This document shows, in pieces, positions 54,965 to 64,000 of a stretch of DNA of 64,000 nt. The notes under the pieces are model-generated. The model did not search any database and had not been told where the DNA came from. It saw nothing but the letters and a program-made list of their open reading frames with translations. Made by a program: the position numbers and the translations under genes. The stretch is from Alkalihalobacillus sp. YIM B00296 (lineage in GTDB: Bacteria > Bacillota > Bacilli > Bacillales > Fictibacillaceae): NCBI RefSeq assembly GCF_020179385.1, contig NZ_JAIBLJ010000004.1, forward strand, positions 62,001 to 126,000, read 5' to 3'. Positions within the stretch are counted from its first letter, which is position 1, and the number at the start of each line of letters is the position of its first letter.

Positions 54965-55593
54965 GATTCACCACTCGCCTTCACATACTCATCTTGTTTC
55001 TTTTTAGATGAGCCCCATGTTCCAAACCATGCATATAATAGAAGAAGTCCGATAATGATCCCTGGATGCACATTAAGGAATTCCATCAACACCAAGGAAA
55101 GGACAATGATTACGATCGATTGCGTCCACCCCATGCCAGCCTTCGATTTTTTTGTGAACTGCCAGGTTAGTTGGGCAAGCATGAAACCGACGACAGGGAC
55201 CACTGCCTTTGTCATTCCTTGCACCCAAGCTTTATCTTTATACATACTGAGTGTCGTCAATAGAGCAATCATGGCCAGGATCGAAGGCAAAATCGTCGCT
55301 AATACCGCATTGATCATTCCGAACGGGCCAGCGACCCGATAGCCGATATAGCCAGCAAGTTTCGTCGCAATCGGTCCGGGCAGCGTATTGCCAAGGGCAA
55401 GCAAATCCCCGAATTCATCATCCGTAAACCATCCGTAATGCTCAACAACCTCTTTATGGACGAGCGGTATGGAGGAAGGACCCCCTCCATAGCCGAAAAT
55501 ACCGACACGGAAAAAACCTAGAAACAAAGCAACGTGAATGGTTTTCTTTTTTACCGTCTTAGGAGTACTCACAACCTCAGTCTCGTTTCTCAC
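54961..55593 (-). CDS. Chromate transporter family protein, first half-size subunit
   Basis: A roughly 210-residue CHR-family membrane protein: GYGGGPSSIPLVHKEVVEHY and LALGNTLPGPIATKLAGYIGY are near-identical to the motifs in its partner. The GTG at 55593 overlaps the stop of the gamma-glutamyltransferase gene (TAGTG), so translation is probably coupled; no Shine-Dalgarno is evident. Basic N-terminus, about six hydrophobic stretches. Homologous to YwrB. Confidence 0.86.
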   Translation of the reverse strand: MRNETEVVSTPKTVKKKTIHVALFLGFFRVGIFGYGGGPSSIPLVHKEVVEHYGWFTDDEFGDLLALGNTLPGPIATKLAGYIGYRVAGPFGMINAVLATILPSILAMIALLTTLSMYKDKAWVQGMTKAVVPVVGFMLAQLTWQFTKKSKAGMGWTQSIVIIVLSLVLMEFLNVHPGIIIGLLLLYAWFGTWGSSKKKQDEYVKASGES

Positions 55594-57203
55594 TACCAAG
55601 CAGCAACACTGCCATCAGTCCGTGATTCAGTTCCGCCAGATAACACCCCTGTCTCAGGGTCACGCCATATGATTTGCCCTCGCCCAAATGGTCCTCCATC
55701 CAGAGCAACCTGGATCTGATGCCCTTTTCTCGCGAGAGCTTGTGCAATATGGTTCGGGAAGTTAGGTTCCACCAGTACTTTTCGGTCTTCCATCCACTGC
55801 CACCTTGGTGCATCAAGGGCTGCTTGTGGATTCAAGCGGAAATCGAGCGTGTTCATGATCACCTGTAAATGTCCTTGAGGCTGCATGAATCCTCCCATTA
55901 CACCGAAAGGGCCTACTGGCTGATCATCCTTGGTCAAAAAGCCCGGGATGATCGTATGGTAGGTTTTCTTCCCGCCTTCCAGACGATTATCATGACCTGA
56001 ATCCATTGAAAAATTATGACCCCGGTTTTGTAAAGCGATCCCTCTATTTGGTACGACTAAACCTGAGCCGAATCCCATGTAATTGCTTTGGATGAATGAA
56101 ACCATGTTTCCTTCTGAATCAGCCGTCGCAAGATACACGGTTCCGCCCTTTGGAGGCGTTCCTGGTGTCGGATCGATCGCAGTCTCTCCAATCAATTTCC
56201 GGCGCTCAGCAGCATAAGAGTCCAATAAAAGATCCTCAGCTCTTGTCGTCATTGATTTGGATTCTGTCACAAACTTGAGACCATCCGTGAATGCGAGTTT
56301 GATCGCTTCAATTTGTTTGTGATACGTGTCAACGTCTTCCTTATTCGAATACTCGGAGTCTTTCAGAAGATTCAATGCCATCAAAGCAATGATTCCCTGG
56401 CCGTTCGGAGGGATCTCCCAAACCTTATGTCCGCGATACTCGACGCCTATCGGGTCCACCCATTCAGGTTCATAGGCTGCTAGATCCTCCTTACGTAAAA
56501 ACCCATCGTATTTTTTCGAGAAGGCATCGATTTCATCAGCAATTTTTCCACGATAAAATGATTCAGCATTGGTTTCAGCAATTTCCCGTAAAGTAACCGC
56601 ATGGCCTTCTGATCGCCATACTTCCCCAACCTCCGGCGCTTTTCCTTCCGGAGCGAATGTATCAAACCAGTGCTTGAATTCATCATCGGTAAGCACTTTC
56701 TTAAAATGATCAGTCGCTGCTTTCCAAAACCTCCCTAATGTAGGAGAGATCGGATAACCGTTTGCAGCATATTCGATAGCTGGTTCCAATACTTCCTTAA
56801 ATGACAATTTCCCAAAACGTTCCCATAAGGCAGCCCATGCACTTGGTGCGCCTGGAACAGTGACAGGGGTCCATCCATGTTTCGGTATTTCGTTGATCCC
56901 TCTTTCCTTAAGCGTATCTATAGAAATGGATTGTGGTGATGGTCCGCTTGCATTCAGGCCGTGCAGCTTCCCTTTTGTCCAGACGAGCGCAAATGCATCC
57001 CCGCCGATTCCGTTTGAGGTCGGCTCCACAACGGTCAAACAAGCTGCTGTTGCAATCGCTGCATCGACTGCATTCCCGCCCTTTTTTATAATATCCAGCC
57101 CTGCTTGTGCAGCAAGCGGCTGCGAGGTCGCTACCATTCCATTTTTAGCGAACGTCGTCATTCTTTGTGATGGAAACGGATTATACAAAGCATCAAAACT
57201 CAA
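55593..57203 (-). CDS. Gamma-glutamyltransferase family protein (YwrD-like)
   Basis: A 536-residue Ntn-hydrolase of the gamma-glutamyltransferase family, which transfers or hydrolyses gamma-glutamyl groups. Key parts: GMVATSQPLAAQAGLDIIKK, the GGNAVDAAIATAACLTVVEP block, the self-cleavage/nucleophile region PPKGGTVYLATADSEGNMVS (Thr), and MGFGSGLVVPNRGIALQNRG. No signal peptide, so it is cytosolic like B. subtilis YwrD rather than the secreted Ggt. Its coupling to CHR genes mirrors the ywrD-ywrB-ywrA order. Substrate unknown. Confidence 0.9.
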   Translation of the reverse strand: MSFDALYNPFPSQRMTTFAKNGMVATSQPLAAQAGLDIIKKGGNAVDAAIATAACLTVVEPTSNGIGGDAFALVWTKGKLHGLNASGPSPQSISIDTLKERGINEIPKHGWTPVTVPGAPSAWAALWERFGKLSFKEVLEPAIEYAANGYPISPTLGRFWKAATDHFKKVLTDDEFKHWFDTFAPEGKAPEVGEVWRSEGHAVTLREIAETNAESFYRGKIADEIDAFSKKYDGFLRKEDLAAYEPEWVDPIGVEYRGHKVWEIPPNGQGIIALMALNLLKDSEYSNKEDVDTYHKQIEAIKLAFTDGLKFVTESKSMTTRAEDLLLDSYAAERRKLIGETAIDPTPGTPPKGGTVYLATADSEGNMVSFIQSNYMGFGSGLVVPNRGIALQNRGHNFSMDSGHDNRLEGGKKTYHTIIPGFLTKDDQPVGPFGVMGGFMQPQGHLQVIMNTLDFRLNPQAALDAPRWQWMEDRKVLVEPNFPNHIAQALARKGHQIQVALDGGPFGRGQIIWRDPETGVLSGGTESRTDGSVAAW

Positions 57204-57217
57204 AAAAATTCCCCCTT

Positions 57218-58184
57218 TTATACTTCATGACAGGCAACAAAATGATTTTCCTCTACTTCCCTCCATACCGGTTTTTCTTCTTTACATTGTCCAGTTGCCA
57301 GTGGACATCGTGTATGAAAAGGACACCCTTTAGGTGGATTCGCCGGATTCGGTAAATCTCCTTCTAACTTAACACGTTTGCGTTTTCTTCCTGGAATTGG
57401 ACGAGGGATTGCAAATAATAAAGCTTTCGTATAAGGGTGAAGAGGATTCTCATAAATTCGATCTGCTGGTGCGAGCTCTGCAGTATTCCCAAGATACATG
57501 ACAAGGACACGGTCACTGATATGGCGGACTAGCCCCAAGTCATGTGAAATGAACATATATGTCAACTGATGTTTCTCCTGAAGGTCCTTTAAAAGTTTAA
57601 TGACTTGAGCCTGCACCGATACATCGGAAACAGCCTCATCACAAACGATGAAAGAAGGATTCAATGCGATCGCTTTTGCAATTCCTATACGCTGACGTTG
57701 CCCCCCACTGAATTCATGGGGATAACGTTCATAATGCTCCGGCTTCAAACCAACTTCTTCAAGCAAGATGCTAACCTTTTCTTTCCGTTCTTTTTTAGAC
57801 ATTGACGTATGGATGATAAAGGCTTCTTCAAGAGCATCACCGATTTGCTGTCTAGGATTCAATGAGGCATACGGATCCTGGAAAATCATCTGCATTTGCC
57901 TTTTATACTTTTTAAGCTTGGATTCTGAAAGCATCCCAATCTCTTCACCCTTAAAGATGACCGACCCTTCTGTCAGTGGTTCAAGCCTAAGCACAGCACG
58001 GCCGAATGTTGATTTTCCACACCCAGATTCTCTCAACTCCTAGTGTTTCTCCTTCATAGACATCAATGGTCACATCTTCAACCGCCTTGACATGGCCTTG
58101 CACTCTTTTAAGAATACCGCCTTTTATCGGATAATATTTCTTCATGTTGCTGATTTTAAAAAGAGGTTTCTGCTGATTCTGCAT
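57218..58184 (-). pseudogene. Oligopeptide ABC transporter ATPase (AppF/OppF-like), frameshifted in Walker A
   Basis: Two frames make up one OppF-type ATPase. The N-terminal part, from 58184, runs to EGETLGV; the remainder continues in another frame at GESGCGKSTFGRAVLRLEP. Two bases are missing between them, just before the Walker A glycines, so no functional enzyme can be made. The rest is intact: FSGGQRQRIGIAKA signature, Walker B FIVCDEAVSDVS, switch His in MFISHDLG, and the C-terminal oligopeptide-family motif GCPFHTRCP. No permease or binding-protein genes are present, so it is a leftover of a lost peptide-import operon downstream of ggt. Confidence 0.9.
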
Positions 58185-58484
58185 CTTGCTCCCCGTCTAA
58201 CGATAAGTCCTATCACGTCAACTTCACCTACAATAACTGTCATAATCAAAAATTAAAAATAGAGAATAATTATTATTCCGAATATTTAAAATGTAAAATT
58301 ATAGTTACTTTTCGAAATATAATTATTTGTTTTTTATACATTTGTTAAATAATAACCAATATTCCATTAACTAATGTATGGTCGATTAAATTATTTATGA
58401 TTATATAGATACTTGTGACAAAAATCCATATAATATACAAAAAAATTGAAGTATTTCGAAAAAATACTTCTTTTTGTAAATAAA
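58185..58484. other. AT-rich gene-free region
   Basis: About 300 bp of very AT-rich DNA without a gene or recognisable motif, upstream of the dead ABC gene; probably the scar of lost opp genes. Confidence 0.4.
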
Positions 58485-58518
58485 AAAGCCGGGAAGATCG
58501 TTTTCTCCTCCGGCATGT
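58485..58518 (-). terminator. Intrinsic terminator of Lrp/AsnC gene
   Basis: GCCGGAGGAGA and TCTTCCCGGC arms on the minus strand, followed by TTTTTTATTT. Confidence 0.8.
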
Positions 58519-58565
58519 TCAAATAATCCTATTAAATTTCCGTTTTGTAAGATCTACTGGGATAC

Positions 58566-59015
58566 CTATAACTTCAGTCCTGCTCTACTCTTGAATCTTC
58601 TTAAGAGTATGTGACTTTCAACCCGCGTAATCCCTTCAAGGGCATACAATTCATTGTTTATAAAAGATTCCAGTGCAATAAAATCATTTACTAACACATG
58701 CATATGCAACGTGCTTGGTCCTGTCATCTGATAACAGCTTGCAACATTAGGGTTGCTTGCTAGTGCTTCCGCCACTTTTACTAAAGCATTTGGTTCACAA
58801 TCCACTTCAAAAAAGGCGGATACATTTTTTCCTACTTTTTCCGAATTTATCATGACACTGAACTTTTCGATCACGCCGTTTTTACATAATTGGTTGATTC
58901 TTTCTCTTACGGAGACTCTGGATAAATTCAGTTCTTTTCCTATATCAACGTAGGACATTCTTCCGTTTTGGGTAAGCATTTCTAAAATTTTCTTATCAAT
59001 CTGATCAATTTTCAT
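58566..59015 (-). CDS. Lrp/AsnC family transcriptional regulator
   Basis: A 149-residue feast/famine regulator. N-terminal helix-turn-helix at about 17-45 (MSYVDIGKELNLSRVSVRER), then the RAM ligand-binding domain, with FFEVDCEPNALVKVAEALAS and the effector-loop GPSTLHMHVLVNDFIALESF. Start ATG at 59015 fits the family opening MKIDQIDKKILEML; upstream GGTGATGGG. It is divergent from the dead TctA fragment, so it may have regulated that transporter. Confidence 0.9.
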   Translation of the reverse strand: MKIDQIDKKILEMLTQNGRMSYVDIGKELNLSRVSVRERINQLCKNGVIEKFSVMINSEKVGKNVSAFFEVDCEPNALVKVAEALASNPNVASCYQMTGPSTLHMHVLVNDFIALESFINNELYALEGITRVESHILLRRFKSRAGLKL

Positions 59016-59207
59016 CCCATCACCACACAAATGTAAAGTCTACTATCACTATTATACCGATAATATATTTGCTAAACAATAAATCGAATTTACAAAATAA
59101 TACTATTATCCTATTTTTTGAACATATGTATTTTCTTTTTATAAAAAATCGGGGCTTAGTAAAGTTTCAAATAAAAAATAATTAGAAAATTTAATCAACT
59201 TATAGAC

Positions 59208-59970
59208 TTGTCGGAATATTTTATATATACTTATTTGCAACAAAAGGGAATTCAAATGTCGAATTACATTACCAAATGTACAATTATCGGCGCATTGCCA
59301 GGAGCCGGTTCAAGTATCGCCAATATTTTAAGCTATGATATTGCTAAAAAAATGTCGAAGAATCCAGGTAATTTCGGAAAAGGGACTCAGGATGGCATTA
59401 TTGCGGCTGAATCTGCCAATAACTCTTTAGAAGGAGGAGCATTGATACCTACCCTTGCGTTAGGGATTCCAGAAAGCGCGGTTACAGTAATGATGATGGG
59501 GGCCGCTTTTAGTTCATGGGATTCAACTTGGACCGTACTTTTTTGTCTCTGAACCTGTGCTAGCCTATGGGATTTTTCTTTCATTTTTTATCTCGGCTAT
59601 ATTCATACTCATCATCCAATCGTTTGGTATCAAATTTTTCCTAAAGATCAATGATGTCCCGATGCATTATCTCATCCCGGTTGTCATTATTTTATGCGCT
59701 TTAGGAAGCTTCGCAATCAACAATCGGGTCTTTGATATTTGGGTATTACTGCTGTTCGGGATTGTTGGTTACTTAATGAAACTAGGCAGCTTCTCATTAC
59801 CTGCCTTTATACTCGGCGTCATCCTAGGACCCCTTACAGAGGAAAATCTGCGGATCGCGATCACAACAAAACCCGACCCTTTTCATACACGACCAATTTC
59901 GGGGGTTTTATTACTCTTAACTGTTCTCTCGATTTTATATGCGATCATAACAGATATCCGGCACAACTAA
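59208..59970 (+). pseudogene. Tripartite tricarboxylate transporter TctA, 5'-truncated and frameshifted
   Basis: Only the C-terminal half of a TctA large membrane subunit (normally ~500 residues) is present. The first part reads IIGALPGAGSSIANILSYDI, KGTQDGIIAAESANNSLEGG and ALGIPESAVTVMMMGAAF, then loses frame near 59520; the second frame resumes as YFFVSEPVLAYGIFLSFF and continues to the natural end LTVLSILYAIITDIRHN. No start, and no tctB or tctC genes nearby. It is a remnant. Confidence 0.88.
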
Positions 59971-60072
59971 CGTATAAACTCTACCGATTTAACAGGTATA
60001 CCAAAAACATAACATGATCTATAAATTAACAGGCCATTTCAAAGGTCTGTTTCTTTGTGATTTAAGGATATA

Positions 60073-60113
60073 CAAAAAGAACCTTTTCAGGTCAAAAATG
60101 ACTTGAAAAGGTC
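60073..60113 (-). terminator. Intrinsic terminator of atp operon
   Basis: ACCTTTTCA and TGAAAAGGT arms with inner GTCA and TGAC on the minus strand, followed by TCTTTTTG, just after atpC. Confidence 0.88.
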
Positions 60114-60126
60114 TATATACGCAATA

Positions 60127-62230
<2,104 letters not shown>

Positions 62231-62238
62231 CTATTCGT

Positions 62239-63147
<909 letters not shown>

Positions 63148-63181
63148 TTATGATCCGAAAGAAAACGGGATGTCACTAAGA

Positions 63182-64000
63182 TTACTCAGATACAACAAAT
63201 GTTTTCTTGAATTCGTTAATCGCGCTGTTCATTTCATCTTCATCAGGAAGGTTTCCAGTTTCACGGACTCCAGCAAGCAATTCCTTACGGTTATGGTCCA
63301 ACCATGTATGGAATTCTTCCTCAAAGCGTTGTACGTCTTCTACTGGAATATCATCCAAGAAACCTTTTGTAAGCGCATAAAGGCTGGCAACCTGCTTTTC
63401 AACAGCAAGTGGCTTGTGCAAACCTTGCTTCAGTACCTCAACAGTACGAGCACCACGGTTCAATTTCGCCTGAGTCGCTTTATCGAGATCCGATCCGAAT
63501 TGAGCGAATGCCTCAAGCTCACGATAAGATGCCAAGTCGAGACGAAGTGTACCAGACACTTTCTTCATCGCTTTGATCTGCGCGGATCCACCGACACGGG
63601 ATACAGAGAGACCTGCGTTTACAGCTGGACGGACACCTGAGAAGAATAGATCTGATTGCAAGAAGATCTGTCCATCTGTAATCGAGATAACGTTTGTCGG
63701 AATATAAGCTGATACGTCACCTGCTTGCGTTTCGATAAATGGAAGTGCAGTCAATGAACCGCCACCCTTCGCATCACTTAACTTCGCTGCACGCTCGAGT
63801 AGACGAGAGTGTAGGTAGAATACGTCTCCTGGGAATGCTTCACGACCTGGAGGACGGCGAAGTAGTAGTGAAAGTTCACGATATGCCGCAGCTTGTTTAG
63901 AAAGGTCATCATAAATGACTAGAACGTGCTTCCCGTTGTACATGAAGTCTTCACCCATGGTCACCCCAGCATATGGAGCAAGGTAAAGAAGCGGAGCTGG
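63182..64000 (-). CDS. atpA: ATP synthase alpha subunit, N-terminus beyond window
   Basis: The C-terminal 272 residues of the F1 alpha subunit; the frame is open to the window edge ([20 protein letters not shown] at the border). Typical features: [40 protein letters not shown] and [15 protein letters not shown], then [14 protein letters not shown] with the arginine finger. Start, Walker A and about 230 residues lie outside. Confidence 0.97.
   Translation of the reverse strand, partial: PAPLLYLAPYAGVTMGEDFMYNGKHVLVIYDDLSKQAAAYRELSLLLRRPPGREAFPGDVFYLHSRLLERAAKLSDAKGGGSLTALPFIETQAGDVSAYIPTNVISITDGQIFLQSDLFFSGVRPAVNAGLSVSRVGGSAQIKAMKKVSGTLRLDLASYRELEAFAQFGSDLDKATQAKLNRGARTVEVLKQGLHKPLAVEKQVASLYALTKGFLDDIPVEDVQRFEEEFHTWLDHNRKELLAGVRETGNLPDEDEMNSAINEFKKTFVVSE

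Overview
The window is a 64 kb chromosomal segment of an endospore-forming member of the Bacillaceae (Firmicutes). It holds spoIIID, mbl, spoIIQ, spoIID and murA in the Bacillus order, the atp operon, tnrA, the yoaS-yozG-yoaT trio, a YhcR-like surface nuclease and strong Gram-positive ribosome-binding sites. No rRNA, tRNA, CRISPR array or prophage was seen.

Layout. 1-9.6 kb: two M20 peptidases, a regulator, the pantothenate symporter pair panF-yhdT, an LCP cell-wall ligase, a cupin, and a phospholipase D gene broken by one frameshift. 9.8-16.2 kb: a 1103-residue secreted nuclease/5'-nucleotidase, a 55-residue protein, and a two-gene ZorA/ZorB-like ion-driven motor without the Zorya effector genes. 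16.3-27.4 kb: yoaT-yozG-yoaS, a PBP3-like transpeptidase, an acyltransferase, a secreted acidic DUF5667 protein behind a cyclic-di-GMP-I riboswitch, a 54-residue lipoprotein, kynB, fabZ, and a REP-associated tyrosine transposase (RAYT). 27.8-41.4 kb: the sporulation and cell-shape block (EpuA-like, flhP and flhO both decayed, mbl, spoIIID, spoIIQ, spoIID, murA, ywmB, ywzB), interrupted by a three-gene ATP-grasp/alpha-E/transglutaminase operon and a DUF1028 gene. 41.7-52 kb: an 11-gene complex I operon, nuoABCDHIJKLMN, lacking the NADH module nuoEFG. 52-60 kb: an accessory stretch with tnrA, an LrgAB pair, an Fbp-like protein, chromate transporters, a gamma-glutamyltransferase, a dead oligopeptide ABC ATPase, an Lrp regulator and a dead TctA fragment. 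60-64 kb: atpC, atpD, atpG and partial atpA.

The most striking non-coding signal is a family of intergenic arrays. An 11-bp core close to GTGCCTGGTAC recurs at almost exactly 48-bp spacing at ten places. The densest array lies just upstream of the RAYT gene, which suggests a Gram-positive REP/RAYT system. A second clear regulatory signal is a pair of perfect TnrA boxes between tnrA and lrgAB. Each is centred about 49 bp upstream of a predicted start, one for each divergent promoter.

Five genes are visibly broken (phospholipase D, flhP, flhO, an AppF-type ATPase, TctA), while the long essential operons are intact. Accessory functions, including flagellar rod proteins, therefore appear to be decaying in this lineage. 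All functional calls rest on reading translated motifs; no database search was run.
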